Assembly: GCA_024500155.1 (NCBI GenBank)
Contig: CM044866.1
Location: forward strand, 42,027,501 to 42,091,500
Reading direction: 5' to 3'
Length of the DNA stretch: 64,000 nucleotides
Source: Chenopodium formosanum
Taxonomy: Eukaryota > Streptophyta > Magnoliopsida > Caryophyllales > Amaranthaceae
The position numbers were made by a program, and so were the translations under genes. A model generated the notes under the pieces. That model was given only the letters and a program-made list of their open reading frames with translations. It was not told the origin of the DNA and did no database searches. This document shows positions 32,153 through 44,859 of this stretch, piece by piece. The number at the start of each line of letters is the position of its first letter. The stretch's first letter is position 1.

Positions 32153-33867
32153 CTACTCCCGATCATCCTCCCTACTCGGCGATGGCAAGAAATTGTAGTT
32201 AGAATCTACATCGCCACAGTAGGAAGGTTGATCCACGTATGGAGGAAGATCATAGTTGGGGCAACTACGATAATGACCGTAATCCGGTGCATTACTAGTT
32301 CCCCAACCACCATCATACCCGGGCGGAAACCCGAAGTATCCCCTTTGGGGGTGGTTAACGATCTCCTCGGGAATCAATCTACCACATGTCTCGGGGACGT
32401 GGTAGTAAGAGGGGTCCCCCCTAAAATCACAACCTCCGAGTTGTGAATAATCGTAGGGAGGGAAGGAACGTAGCTCCGAAATGGAGCTACGGGGTCCTTG
32501 CCAATAGGGGAAGGTGGGTTGGTTGTTGCTCCAACCCACAACCGGCCTTTCTTGAACGGGCCGGTTAGGATAGTTGACATAGGGGAGAAAGTCTCCCCTT
32601 TCAACTTGGTTTTGGTAGGACATTTGGGAGACATAGCTTTGATATTCATTTTCTTGAAGAATTCTTTGGTTGGTAAGGTCGAGGCGATGAAAAACCGATT
32701 CTAGGTTGAAGGAGGAAGAAGAGGAGGAGGAGGGGCCGCTCATATATCCCGGAATGGTGGATATGTTATGGCGGCGGGGTTGAGTAGATTGCTCGGGGTC
32801 GGGAACATTTCCGGGGAGCCTCTCCCTTGGCACTTGCCAAGAGGTTCCCACGGTGTTCATCACCGCCGCATTTGGGAGAATGCAACGGTGTTCCCCCTAA
32901 CCAACCATGAGTAGGTGGTCACATTTCCCCGGATTTCCACAATCATGTTCATTGTGGCCAATCCGGCGAGGTCAAGGGCATTTGAGCCTTCAACCGGGGT
33001 TAATTGATTAACCCATCGGGTGAAACCAAAAGCCTTGGCGATAATAGTGATCATCCCACCATACTTTATCTCACCTGTCAACTCCGTGCTCTTCTTGATA
33101 TCGTAGCACCGTTTGATAAAAATGTACCCCATATTCACGTTGCCCTTTAAGGCCCCCTCAAATCGGGAGGCTATAAAGAGGCATTTTATCTCCTCTTTTG
33201 TTAGCTTCCCGAGGTCTTGCTTCATGAAGCAAGCATACCCTATAATTCTCATGAATATACGGAGTACGGGGTGGATGATATGGCTAGCAAGGCTAGACCG
33301 GGACGTGAATGTGGGGTACCCCACGATAGTGTTCCACCATGTATTCTCGTCGTAACTGGCGAGGTAGTGACTATTGGGTTTTATTATTTGGTTGTTAACG
33401 GGCCAACCGAATATCTTATTGAGTCGAGTCAAGCTTATGGTTTGGGGGCGATTGAACATGTTAAACTTGATCTCAAACTCAATGGGCTCTCCCTCACCAC
33501 TAGTTTTTCTATAGGTTAGGGTTGAAAGGAATTCGAGAGTGAGCGATTCGAATGTTTCCTCCCTCTCTTCAAGGAAGTTTAACCATCCGAAATTATCGGC
33601 CACTTGACGAATTCCGTCATCTATTCCTAGCAATTGGCATGTTCCTTGGTCGTAGAAACGGGTTGGGAGTATTTTTCGTGTGGATAGCCTTTTGTAGTAA
33701 CCTTTGGATTTATCGGGTAATTTTAATGAAGGGGGAGGACCGGATTGGTTTATTGTTTGGTTTGGGGTTTCGGTAGGGCTTTCGGTGTAACGATTTTCGT
33801 TAATTTGGATGCCGGAAGTAGTCTTCCTCTTCTTCCCTCCCGCACCTCCAAATAAACGAAGAACCAT
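32153..33867 (-). pseudogene. Env-like gene of element C (Athila ORF)
   Basis: Minus-strand gene after pol, at the place where Athila elements carry their env-like ORF. I chose the start at 33867 (MVLRLFGG). The first frame, to 32860, has KILPTRFYDQGTCQLLGI, LTRLNKIFGWPVNNQI and LVRGNTVAFSQMRR, conserved in Athila ORF1-type proteins. A one-base frame change near 32880 leads into a Tyr/Pro/Ser/Asn-rich second part ending SPSREDDRE at 32153. I see no clear signal peptide or membrane helix. Function is unknown; infectivity has not been shown for this lineage. Confidence 0.75.
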
Positions 33868-35250
33868 CTTGGAATTTAAGATTGGATTGGAAAGCTTACT
33901 TAAAACACAACAAACACACACTCAACACAACACAAACAATCTGCGAAACTTCAAACCCCCGAATAAATCCAAGTACCTGCTCACAATTCAATATAATTCC
34001 AACACATCCAACCAACAATTCCAATACAACAATTTCAACACAACAAATTCACAATTTCACCAAATTTAATTAATTTTCATGCACAAGCTAATCAAACTTA
34101 AGCAAGAAACTACCTACGATTCTCTTACTCCATAACTAATTACAAAAATCCACAATTCAATTATCAAAGGAAAGTAAACTTGTTTAATTCACCTAATCAT
34201 GCAACTAATCACACAACATTCATGAAATAAACAAATTAAGAGAGAGATTGAAGAAAAACCCTAAGGTTTAAGAGGCAAAGAGAAGTAGGGAAGAAGATTT
34301 TACCAATTAGAGCATGAAAATACTCTAAAATCCTCCAAATTACCCAAATTTCCTCCTTCTCTAGCGATCTTGGCCCTTTCCTTTGTTGTTCTTCAATTTC
34401 AACTTGTGGGTCTTCGAAATTTTTCCCAAATTTGTGAAAAATTGTGGTTTTTGGAGAAAGAATTTGATGGAGATCAAGAATTTGTGAATTTTGAGTGAAG
34501 AAAATTAGGATTTGATGATGAAAATGAAGAGAGAAGTTGGAGAAAATGAAGGTTTTTAGAGTGAGAAGTAGATGGGAATGAGGTGAGAGAATATGAATGT
34601 AAGAATGATTGGTGAAAAATGGGTGAAGGAGATTGAAAGGAGGGGTAAGATTCTTTTTTTTTTTACCCGGACAGGTTGGAGCGGGCGTGCAGAGAGGAGG
34701 AGCGCCCTCTCCAGACCTGGGAAGATTCTCTGTTTTTTTTATTTATTTTGGTCTTCTGTGAGGAGCGGCTTTCAATAGAACCAAGCGGTCCGCTTCGCCC
34801 AAGCGACCCGCTTCAAGCTTCCTCCAAGCGGCCCGCTTCGCATTTCAGGACCGCTTGGAGCTCTCTTCAGAGATTTTTGGGGGAGCTCCTTTTGATTCGA
34901 AGCGGCCCTCTTTGATGAAGCGGCCCGCTTTCGCCTGCTAGGAGCCCGCTTCACCAAAGAGGCTCTCTTTGAGCTCTCTCTGCTTCCTCTCTTCTTCTTT
35001 CTATCTCTTCTCTTCTTTGCTTCCTTTTTTGCCCATTTTTCCTACATTAAAACCATAAGGACATAATTCAACCAAATGTTAGCCAAAATCAGACATTACC
35101 AACACTCCTCTTTCTTTTCTCACCCACTCATTATTTTATTTCTCACTTTCTTTCTCTTGTCTCTCTCTTTTTTTTTCTTTTTTTTTACTTTTACTCGGGT
35201 TGCCTCCCAGAAGCGCTTCTTTAACGTCAATAGCTTGATGACCTCCACAC
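33868..35250 (-). other. Spacer of element C between integrase and env-like gene
   Basis: Non-coding. AT-rich with CT- and A-rich tracts (35110-35190 pyrimidine run) and the GC-rich palindromic block at 34676-34957. On the minus strand the block lies about 800 bp upstream of the env-like start. Confidence 0.6.
34676..34957. repeat. GC-rich palindromic block upstream of env-like gene
   Basis: GGAGCGGGCGTGCA and GGAGCGCCCTCTCC match the LTR module. Then AAGCGGTCCGCTT, AAGCGACCCGCTT and AAGCGGCCCGCTT (twice) occur: palindromes with a one-base centre, in clear contrast to the AT-rich surroundings. Confidence 0.75.
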
Positions 35251-36640
35251 TCATGAGGTAAGATTACATTGATCTGATTCTAAAATAGCGACATGAGCAT
35301 CCTCGTAGTAAAGCTTGAGGCGATGCCCATTCACCTTGAAGGATCTCTTTCCGTCCAAATCCCAAACTTCCACGGCTCCATGAGGAAACATTTCCTTGAC
35401 AACAAAAGGACCACTCCACCTTGATAAAAGTTTCCCGGGAAACAATTTCATCCTAGAGTTGTAGAGGAGTACCTTATCGCCTTTTAGAAATGCTTTCTTT
35501 TCAATATTCCGGTCGTGAAAATCCTTAGTGCGATTCTTGTAGTTGCTAGCACACTCATAGGCCTCCAATCTTAGCTCTTCAAGCTCATGCAAATCAAGCC
35601 ATCTTTGCTCTCCTGCGCTAGCCAAGTCGAAGTTAATCTTCTTGATTGCCCATTGAGTTCGGTGTTCCAGCTCCACCGGTAGATGACAAGATTTTCCATA
35701 CACTAGACGATATGGAGTTGTGCCTATTGGGGTTTTGTATGCCGTTCTATATGCCCATAGAGCGTCATCAAGCTTTTCCGACCAATCCTTCCTATTCTTT
35801 GCAACCGTCTTCTCGAGGATTAGCTTTATTTGACAATTGGACACCTCCGCTTGCCCACTAGTTTGTGGATGATAGGTAAGGCCGAATCTTTGGTGAACCC
35901 CCTGCTTTCTTAGCATCTTTTGAAAAGCACTATGAACGAAATGTGAACCATTGTCACTTACCACCGCCCTTGGAATTCCGAATCTTGGAAATATGACTTT
36001 TTTGAACATCTTCATAACTACCTTGTGGTCATTAGTTGGGGAGGCAATGGCTTCCACCCATTTTGATACGTAGTCGACCGCCACAAGGATGTATTGATTT
36101 CCATAAGAAGTTGGGAATGGCCCCATGAAATCCATACCCCATACATCAAATACCTCTAGCTCAAGAATCGGTTGTTGAGGCATCTCATTATGCTTGGATA
36201 TGTTGCCGATTCGTTGACACCGGTCACAAGTCTTCACAAACCCCCAAGCATCCTTAAAGATGTGAGGCCACCACAAGCCGCTATGCAAAACCTTCAACAT
36301 TGTTTTGTTGGCTCCCATATGCCCTCCACATGGATCGGAATGGCACACCTTGAGCACACCTTGCACTTGTTCATCCGGAACACACCTACGGAGCAAACCA
36401 TCTACTCCTCTTTTGTAGAGAATGAGGTCATCCCATACATAGTGTCTTGCTTCCCTCTTTAGCTTCTTTCTTTGATTCTTGGAGAAATCGGGAGGGAATT
36501 CTCCACAAGCCAAGTAATTCACCAAGTCGGCGAACCAAGGAAGCTCCTTTTCATTCAAGATATAGAGCACATCATCTCTCAATTCATCACATATGGGGAT
36601 TTCATCATCACTAGTTCCAAAACTTCTCAAAAGCACGTAC
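35251..36640 (-). pseudogene. Integrase of element C
   Basis: Long open minus-strand frame. Zinc site (VCHSDPCGGHMGANK ... FVKTCDRCQRIG), core with VWGMDFMGPFPTSYGNQYI, AVVSDNGSHFVHSAF and SGQAEVSNCQIKLILEK, then WSGPFVVKEMFPHGAVEVWD near the end. No stop in about 460 codons. It is out of phase with the upstream RNase H because of a deletion near 36640. The integrase itself looks intact. Confidence 0.9.
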
Positions 36641-37888
36641 CACGGCAAGAAACTCTTTCTCCGTTGTTGTGTAATTCCGTTGAGCTTCATTCAAGGTCTT
36701 GGACATGTAGTAAATTATATGAAGCTTCTTCTCTACTCTTTGCCCTAATACCCCTCCAATCGCAACGTCACTAGCATCGCACATAAGTTCAAAGGGCAAA
36801 TCCCATCTTGGCCCTTGTACGATTGGAGTTGAGATTAAAGCCTCCTTTAGTTTGTTGAAAGCTTGGAGGCACTTTTCATCAAAGATAAAGACGAGATCTT
36901 TTTGGAGAAGAGCATTTAGGGGTCTAGCAATTTGTGAGAAATCCTTGCTGAATCTCCTACAGAACCCGGCGTGCCCCAAAAATGATCTTACTCCTCTCAC
37001 ATTGATTGGGGGTGATAGCTTCTCTATCACTTCAACTTTGGCCTTGTCGACCTCAATCCCTTTGCTAGAAATCTTGTGACCAAGGACAATTCCCTCTTCC
37101 ACCATGAAGTGGCATTACTCCCAATTCAAAACCAAATTGACCTTCTCGCATCTTGACAAGCACTTGCCCAAGTTGGACAAACAATCCTTGAATGAGAGGC
37201 CCCCTACCGAGAAATCGTCCATGAAAACCTCCATCTCGGCTTCAAGCATGTCCCCAAAAATACTCATCATGCATCTTTGGAAGGTTGCCGGTGCGTTGCA
37301 AAGTCCAAATGGCATCCTCCTATATGCAAAAGTTCCATAGGGACAAGTAAAAGTTGTTTTCTCTTGGTCATCCGGGCTCATCGGGATTTGAAAGAAACCC
37401 GGATAACCATCAAGAAAACAATAGTACTTGTGCTTGGTTAGTCTTTCAAGCATTTGGTCGATAAAAGGGAGAGGAAAATGATCCTTGTTGGTGGATGCAT
37501 TTAGACGTCTATAGTCTATGCACATCCTCCAACCGGTCACCGTTCTAGTTGAAATGAGATCACCATTCTCATTTTCAACTACGGTCATTCCTCCCTTTTT
37601 AGGGACCACATGAACGGGGGAAACCCATCTAGAACTCGAAATGGGGAAGATGATGCCGGCATCAAGGAGTTTGGTGATTTCTTTCTTCACCACCTCCCCC
37701 ATTTGAGGATTGAGTTTCCTTTGCTTCTCAATGGAAGGCTTAGCACCCTCCTCAAGTGTTATGTGGTGCATACATAAAGCGGGACTAATACCTTTGAGGT
37801 TATCAATGGTATAGCCTAAAGCACCTTGGTGGTTTCTCAAAACACCACATAACATTTGAGTTTGGCACTCATTCAAAGAAGAATTCAC
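36640..37888 (-). pseudogene. Reverse transcriptase and truncated RNase H of element C
   Basis: RT motifs LLDAGIIFPISSSRWVSPVH, WRMCIDYRRLNASTNKDHFP, YYCFLDGYPGFFQIPMSPDD, FAYRRMPFGLCNAPATFQRC and EVFMDDFSVGG (FMDD box intact). One TAA replaces Lys in LNWE*CHFM (about 37115). RNase H begins FELMCDASDVAIGGVLGQR and EKEFLAVVRAFEKF, then breaks off: the later RNase H motifs and linker are absent and sequence jumps to the pre-integrase region. Confidence 0.9.
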
Positions 37889-37899
37889 AATTACTGGAA

Positions 37900-38724
37900 A
37901 GTTGAATTAGGGCCCAAAAACTCATACCTTAGGTGTGATGGTAGAGGCTTCAACTCTACCACTGGAACACCCTTGCCTTCTCTTGAGGTAGCTACTTCTA
38001 ATGTATCATGTGTTGTGATTCACATGCATACTTGCTCAATGCTTGCTTCCGTACTTCCTTCAAGCATCTCTTCATACAATGCCATCTCTTTGCCTTGGTC
38101 ACCTATCTTTTCCTTGTTCAAAAGGACATTCTCAAGGGCATTGTTAGTAGTGAGAAAGTGCTCATGCATAGAAGTCACAATAGAATCAATAGTATCAATC
38201 ATCATGCAATTATCAAGATTAGAGGTTAGATATTTCATGCTCTCATTCAAATCAAATTCTATTACCTCATCTCCTACTTTTAGTGAAATTTTAGCACTTT
38301 TAACATCTATTAAAGCACCCGAAGTAGCAAGAAAAGGTCTTCCTAGAATTATTGGAATGTTAACATCTTCATCCATCTCCAAAACAACAAAATCCACCGG
38401 GATTACAAATTTCACCACCCTTAAAGGAACATCCTCTACCTTACCCTTTGGAAATTTTATAGAACGATCGGCCAATTGTAGGGTGATGTTGGTGGGTAAA
38501 AGTTCCCCTATCTCTAGTCTTTTATATACCGAATATGGCATAAGGCTAACACTAGCCCCAAGATCACATAAAGCATTATCAATTTGCATCTTATATATTG
38601 CACAAGGGATAGAAAAGTTGTCGGGGTCTTTCAATTTTGGTGGCATTTTGTTCATGATAATTGCACTACAATTTTCGGTGAGATTCACCGTTTCAACAAA
38701 CTCACACTTTCTCCTTCCACTCAA
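37900..38724 (-). pseudogene. Protease region of element C
   Basis: Minus-strand frame contiguous with gag. CAIYKMQIDNALCDLGASVS has the catalytic Asp in DLGAS, the Athila form, then NIPIILGRPFLATSGALIDV, and FDLNESMKYL. A stop at 38020 and a two-base frame change separate it from RT. Confidence 0.8.
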
Positions 38725-40818
38725 AATGTCTTTTTAGAACCTAGCATAATTAGGCATTTGTTTGATAGCATCGGTAAAAGGAATTGAAAGGTGAATTTGC
38801 TTCAATGTCTCAAGAAACTTTCCAAATTGCACATCTAATTTGTTTCTAACAAATTTGTGAGGATATGGTAGCTTTTGCAATTGTTTTGTTTCTCTCTCTT
38901 TTTCTCTCTTATCTTCACTCTCTTTTTCAAAATCTTTCTCTTTTTCACACTCTTTTTCTTTCTCACATTCTTTTTCTCTTTCTTGCTCAAAGTCCCTCTT
39001 AAGAGGAGGCTCACTTATGTTCACTCTCTCATTGCTTTTCTTAGGAACACTCTCTTCCAACACCTTCCCACTCCTAGTTGATATGGAATTTACGGGTCTC
39101 TTAGGATCTAGTCCTTGGGGTGGAAGTTTGGAAGTGCTAGTCCCTTCCTTTAAAGAATTGGCCGATTGAGAAATTTGTGTTTCAAGCATTTTATTATGGG
39201 TCATGACTTCACTAAATTTCTTATCACTAGAGGCCATGAAAGTATTGAACATTTTGGTTTGACTTTCCATCATTTCATCTAAGTTAGACCTACCAGGTGG
39301 TGCTTGTGCATAGTAGTTATCTTGGGGAGCTCTATTACCTCTCACATTTTAATTGGAAGCATTTTGATTAGAAGAACCTCTATTGTTATTGTTGTTCCAA
39401 TTATTCCTATTATTAGAGTTCCCCCCTTGGTGATATTGGCCTTGATTCCCATAGTTCCCTTGGTTATTATGGTTATGGTTACCATAACTACCTTGTTGGT
39501 TGTAGTTACCTTGGGGATTTTGGTCCCTTTGGTTCCTACTACCCCATTGGTTTTGGTTATGGTAATCATAATCATTTCCTCTTTTATTATAGGAATTTCC
39601 CCCTTGTTCTCTTCGATTAGGCGGTAAGTATCTTTGATTGTCATTCCTAGGTCTATTATCATAAGACAAAGCATTGACTTGTTCATTTTCATTATCATTA
39701 TCATCTTCATAATGGGGTTGGGGTTGGGAATCATAATTACAAGAAGAGGTATCATGGTCATATGACCCACAATTTTCACAAAATAAGCACCCGTGTGGTA
39801 TGTTGTTAGATGTAGAAGGAGAAGAGTTAGAATTCATACCTCTCCCCTTAGATTGGGAGGGATGCTTTTGTTGTGAAGTGGAGGTCTCAAGCTTCGCCTT
39901 GATAGATGTCATCTCCTTGCCAAGGTTGGCGATTTGAGATGTCAAATTATTGATGGCCTTGAGGTGATCGACGGAGTAAACCGCATTTCCTCCTTTGGTT
40001 AGAGAGTCCCTTTCTCCTTCTTGCCAATCCATGTGGTGTCTCACCACATCCTCAATTATCTCTATGACTTGCTCCTCCATTTTGTTCATAATCGGGTCAC
40101 CCGCTCCCGCATCCAAGCTAGTATTTCCTTGTGGGCTCAAGCCCCCATAGAAAATTTGAAGCACTTGGTATGTCGGAATGCCATGATGAGGACACTCCCT
40201 TTGATATTCTTTGTATCATTCCCATGCTTCGTATATGGTTTCACTAGCCTTTTGACGGAAACCTTGGATCAAGGCCCTTGCCTCGGCCGTCTTCTTTTGA
40301 GAGTAGAATCTCCCTAAGAAAGTCGTGGTGACCTCGTCCCAAGTTCTCAAGGAGTTAGGCCTCACCTCCTTCTCAAGACATTCAAGAGCCCTTCCTATCA
40401 AAGAGAAAGGAAATAGCTTTAGTCTCACAAATTCTTGGGTTACCCCATTTACCTTGATCGTGTTGCAATATTTCTCAAACTCGTTCAAGTGTGCAAGAGG
40501 GCTCTCATGTTTTGCTCCACTATATTGCCTCCTTTCAATCAAATTTATCATCGCGAGCCGAATCTCGAAGTCATTGGCTTGAGTAACGGGTGGAGAAATG
40601 CCACTTGAAGCTCTATAAGCTCCCGGAGTTCCCAACTCCTTTAAAGGTCTTTGAGGAGGTGGATCCACGTCACCCATTCGATCTCGATCCTCCTCGAAAT
40701 TGGTCTCTCTAGTAGGGGAAGTAGTCAACGGCCTAGAACCGGCTCTTCTTCTCCTTCTATAAGTTTGCTCAATCTCGGGATCGTAAGGCACCAAGATCCT
40801 GTTATGAGTTCTGCGCAT
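38725..40818 (-). pseudogene. Gag of element C
   Basis: One reading frame from 40818 with three nonsense codons: TGA at 40216-40218, TAA near 39346 and TAA near 38731. Capsid: VRLKLFPFSLIGRALECLEK and WDEVTTTFLGRFYSQKKTAE, then YKEYQRECPHHG. A zinc knuckle CENCGSYDHDTSSC is followed by a long Asn/Gln/Gly-rich stretch and a Glu/Lys-repeat (EKECEKEKECEKEKDFEKES). LDVQFGKFLETLKQIHLSIP closes it before protease. Except for the stops it looks fresh. Confidence 0.9.
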
Positions 40819-40944
40819 ACACTCTCAACAAATGCAATTAGTAACAAGGCTACAAGTGTAGCCAAAAAGAAGCACTCTTTTTGAATTTTTGTTGTTTAAT
40901 GGTGAACTAGACTCAAGTAATCAATTAGAAATCAACAACACCGT

Positions 40945-40962
40945 TCCCCGGCAATGGCGCCA
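40945..40962 (-). other. Primer binding site of element C
   Basis: Minus strand TGGCGCCATTGCCGGGGA starts three bases after the LTR. This is the Athila-type PBS, usually assigned to tRNA-Asp. Confidence 0.85.
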
Positions 40963-40965
40963 TTT

Positions 40966-42366
40966 TGATGGGCGTTAGAACGGTCGCACATTCCACACTC
41001 AATCAAACACATTTATTAACAAACACCCTACAAACCAAGCACAATGATAAGTAAAAGTTCGGTCCACAAGGAACGGGATATGGTTGCTAAGGATCTTAAC
41101 ACTTAAGCTAATTCGAAGTCTATGATATGGTCAATTGGGGTTCGTCAAGTTGACAAACAAACTATGATTCTAAATCGAAGGATTAAAAACACTAGGGAAT
41201 GGGATCCACTCAACCAAGGCAATTAGGCAAACAGGGAGTAAAATAGACAAGGTATAGCAAGGACTATATGTAAAATCAACCTCATGCAATTAGAAAACAA
41301 CTCACACTACTAAACTTAGATTCCTCATTAGTCTAGAAATAGATGATACATAATCAAATTGCAATAGGTAATGACACACTCAATTTACATTCCCATGTCA
41401 AATTAAGCATGTCATGCTATCAATAAGCTCCCAAGTCAAGGGTAGCTAGTCCTATCATGAAGAACTAACAAGCAATCTCATATAATCAATTTAATTGCAA
41501 TACAAACATCAATGCTTCTCCCACATTTGCATAATTAACCCAAAAGGTTGAGCTTCACCCAACCCCTAGCAAGAAGACTACTCACAACTCATGTTTATCA
41601 ACATGCCAACAAGTATTAGGGTTCTAACTTCTTCAATAATTGGGGAAAAGTGATTAACAATTGAAATAACTATCTTCCAATAACAAATTATCAAGAACTT
41701 AAAAGATTTAAATAACATGCAAGAACAATTAAAATCAGAAATTGAATGGAGAAAAGTAGAAGGAAGTTACTAATTGAAGCTTCAAAATGTTGAATACAAA
41801 GTGCCAAATCTTGAGTATGAATCTTGAAAACCAACTATTACAAATGATTAATTTGATGAAAACTAAGCTAAATTAATGTTTCAAACTAAGAGGAGTTTCT
41901 AAAAACTAGGCTATTTCTGTCTGCCCTTCAAAGGAACTAAAGGGGAAGTATTTATACTCCCCGAAACACATAGGGAAATCCGTCAAAAGAAAACGGATTT
42001 CCCAACGAGGAGCGCCCGCTACAAGTTAGGAGCGCCCGCTCTGGATTGCTGCACGCCCTCTCAAGCCGACTTCAGAATTTGGCAGATTTGAAAAGTAGGG
42101 GAGGAGCGCTCGCTCCTCACAGGTGCACGCCCCCTCCAGCTGGAGCGGGCTCTCCATTCTCTAATTTCCTTGCCTTGAACACAATCCATGCATCGAATGC
42201 TTGCCAAATTGAGTCAATAGACCTGCAAAACATGGACAAACACAAACCAAGAGGGGGCAAGGCCGAGACAAAACATTTTCATTCAAAAACGGGTTAGAAA
42301 AAGGGGAAATGAATGCAAAATCGGGTTTAAATTAACACAACAAGTTGTCAAATAAACCACTTATCA
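40966..42366 (-). repeat. 5' LTR of element C
   Basis: 1401 bp, same length as the other LTR. TATA box at 41949-41956 and GC-rich module at 42005-42156. Followed by target duplication CAAAC. Confidence 0.95.
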
Positions 42367-42371
42367 CAAAC

Positions 42372-42434
42372 CTCCCTCCATCCCCGCCCAAGTGGGGCGG
42401 GTCTCCCATTTAACCCGACCCACTGCCATCCCTA
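42372..42434. mobile_element. hAT-like GC-rich element, arm right of element C
   Basis: Ends, read on the minus strand, TAGGGATGGCAGTGGGTCGG, matching the TAGGGATGGCA termini of a common group of plant hAT elements. The left arm is at 28740-28835. Confidence 0.55.
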
Positions 42435-42870
42435 AAGTATAAGTGGAGGGTTGCAACTTGCACACGAAGTTCAAAAGGGTAGTTTCGAAATTTCGCTATC
42501 TTAAAGTACTTCTGTAAAACGCTTTAGTTCTGCAACAAGTCACGGTGTTAATTATATTTTTAAGTTTCAATAATAATGTAAACGGTGTAATACATTATTG
42601 TTAGTTAGTTGATAACATACTACATACTCGTATTATTATTGAAAACAAGATACCAATAACCACAACCGATATTAATAAAAAAAAAAGCAAGTGAGCTAAA
42701 AGAGTAAGTTAAACAAGTACAACTTGCTTTAACAACCAAAGTTAGACATTAGTCTAATAAAAAAGTATCACCTAATAAAGAAAAAATTGTCCCTTTTAAA
42801 TACAAATATCCTTTTCAAAACTTGATAAAAATAAGAAGTTTACTGTATCACTTCCTAAAAGACCCGTTAG
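42435..42870. other. AT-rich spacer
   Basis: No gene or repeat recognised. A-rich on the plus strand. Confidence 0.4.
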
Positions 42871-42959
42871 TGAAAAGGAAAAGAACCAAGAGACTAAAGA
42901 TGAGCCATCATATCTAGGACAAAATGCTTGAAGAATTACAAATCTTGTTTGATAAAAAA

Positions 42960-43090
42960 GAAGAACCTAATTAATGAGCTAAACAATATCATGAAAATAA
43001 TTTCTGAAAAACGGATTGCTTCTGATAATGAAATGGAAGAAAAAAAAATTTATGTTTCTTTAGAAGAAAATTTGTATCAACAAATGGGAT
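42960..43090 (+). pseudogene. Unidentified coding fragment, part left of element D
   Basis: An open plus-strand frame (NLINELNNIMKIISEKRIAS ... NEMEEKKIYVSLEENLYQQM) ends at element D. A frame on the far side (50170-50326) begins LDDLNFLSIDLVQQKIDIKL and ends IIQ/NEIN then TGA. The two could be one interrupted gene. Upstream (42870-42960) there are frameshifts. I do not recognise the protein. Confidence 0.35.
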
Positions 43091-44214
43091 TAATAACACG
43101 ATAATATACACGTCATATATTCTATATTTATATTATCTTTGTCGTGATTTCTCCCTACATTTAATTATTTAAGTGTGATTTTATTCTATATTTCGACATT
43201 GCTGTTCTCAGATTCATTTTCTGTATTTTGTAGGACTAAGTGGTTGTGCGGGTTGAGCTACGAATTAGAGATGGTTTTATGTAACAAAGTGAAAGAAATT
43301 TCATTACAAAGAAGCTCAAGGCAGCCTACTCCGCAACCCGGTTGCGGCGTGTAGTACTCCAACATGGCCTACCTGCGGCTAGCTCACATAATGAAGAAGA
43401 AGAGGCATGTTGGCAGCCTAGTCCGCAGCCTACCTGCTACTTCACAACTAAACATGGGCAACATGCCGTGCCGTTCCGCCGCGGGTCGTGCCTGGTCGTG
43501 CCGTGGTGGGGCTCGTGCAGTGTCGTGATGTGCCGGCTCTGCGGCGTGTCGTGCCGTGCGAAATTTTGGCACACCCCATCCCACGAAACGACACGGCCCA
43601 TGTGCCTGGCGGGCCGTGTCGTGCCGGGCCGCGGGCCAACCCGTTTTTTTATTTTTTATTTTTCATTTTTTTAAATATATGTATTAAATGTGTACAAATA
43701 TGAAAATCGATATCTAAATTTTTTTTGTACAACTTAAGTTTATATAAATAATTTTGTTTATATTAATTTATGTTTATGTTATTGCTAATATATATTTTTT
43801 GTACAACTTTATAATTAAGTTTATATAAATAATTTTTGTTTAAGTTTATATAAATAATTTTATTAAATTAGCAAAAAACCACGATGCATATAATTAAAAA
43901 AATTTACGAGAGCGATAAGCCGAAAACACAAAAAATTGAAGAATAACTTATTTTATTATATGCCGGTAGTCGGTACGATAAATCAATAATACAAAAAATT
44001 AATAATAATTAAAAATCGTACAATAATTGGTGAATAACTTTATTTTATTATACGAAGTACGAGGTTCGAAAATACAAAATTGTACAATAGTATGTAATGT
44101 AAATATGTAATTATTATTCTTCGTCTTCTCTTGGTTCAAGTTCATCGGCCAATTGAGTTGATTGAGAACTAATTGAACCCGATGTTCCTTCATCGTCATC
44201 GTTTTCTGCAAAGT

Positions 44215-44362
44215 ACGATCTTGGGAACGAGTTTCGGCATTCAACCAATCCTTGAAGCAAATACACATTTCAAGTGTTTCGGGTTTTAGTCTTGTTCTTC
44301 TATCGTTTAAAACCCGTCCCGACGCACTAAAAGCTCTTTCGGAGGAAACGGAGGAGACTTGA
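44215..44362 (-). pseudogene. hAT transposase C-terminal dimerisation region, remnant
   Basis: Minus-strand frame without stops showing QVSSVSSERAFSASGRVLND, RRTRLKPETLEMCICFKDWL, then N. This is the conserved hATC block (S-ERxFSxxGRVxxxxRxxLxPETxE) found at the end of hAT transposases and used for dimerisation. Nothing else of the transposase survives: on both sides the sequence is AT-rich microsatellite. The downstream acidic tail is present but out of frame. Confidence 0.7.
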
Positions 44363-44384
44363 AGCGTTCGGGTTTGATGCCATG

Positions 44385-44530
44385 ATTAATATTAATAATA
44401 ATAACAATAAGTCAATAACAATAATAATAACAACAACAATAATAATACAAATAAAAATAACAAATTAACAATAACAATAATAATAACAATTAACAACAAT
44501 AATAATAACAATAACAATAACAATAAGATT
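44385..44530. repeat. AAT/AAC microsatellite tract 1
   Basis: Degenerate runs of AATAAT and AACAAT trinucleotides inside the hAT insertion. Confidence 0.85.
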
Positions 44531-44759
44531 TAGTAAGTAGTTTTTATATAAATTAATTTTTTCAAAAATAATTATAATAATAATAACAATAGTAGATTAA
44601 TTGGGTCAGTGAGATCCTAGGTAGGAGAGATTAGGAACGACATTGTCCAGAGCCCAAGTCCCGCCTTAGACAAATTTCAACAATCTAAATTATCCACAAT
44701 TAAAATAGAAAGTAGTTTTTATATAATTAAGTAGTTCCAAAAAAACAATAATATATAAC

Positions 44760-44789
44760 AATATATATAACAATAACAATAACAATAAC

Positions 44790-44859
<70 letters not shown>

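Larger units (their letters stand above)
28836..42366 (-). mobile_element. Element C: young Athila-lineage retrotransposon
   Basis: Two 1401-bp LTRs with TGATGGGCG and ACTTATCA ends, a perfect 5-bp target duplication CAAAC (28831-28835 and 42367-42371), an Athila-type PBS, gag, protease, RT, RNase H, integrase and an env-like gene in that order on the minus strand. By eye the two LTRs differ at 16 positions and no indels (about 1.1 percent). Despite its youth the pol has an internal deletion in RNase H and several nonsense codons. Confidence 0.95.

Noticed and set aside
38875..39627. Plus-strand hydrophobic ORFs over gag of element C
   Set aside because: They mirror the Glu/Lys and Asn/Gly repeats of gag on the opposite strand.
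43342..43674. Plus-strand ORF rich in Cys/Arg at the hAT end
   Set aside because: It results from the GC-rich subterminal repeats and crosses the insertion border of the hAT element.
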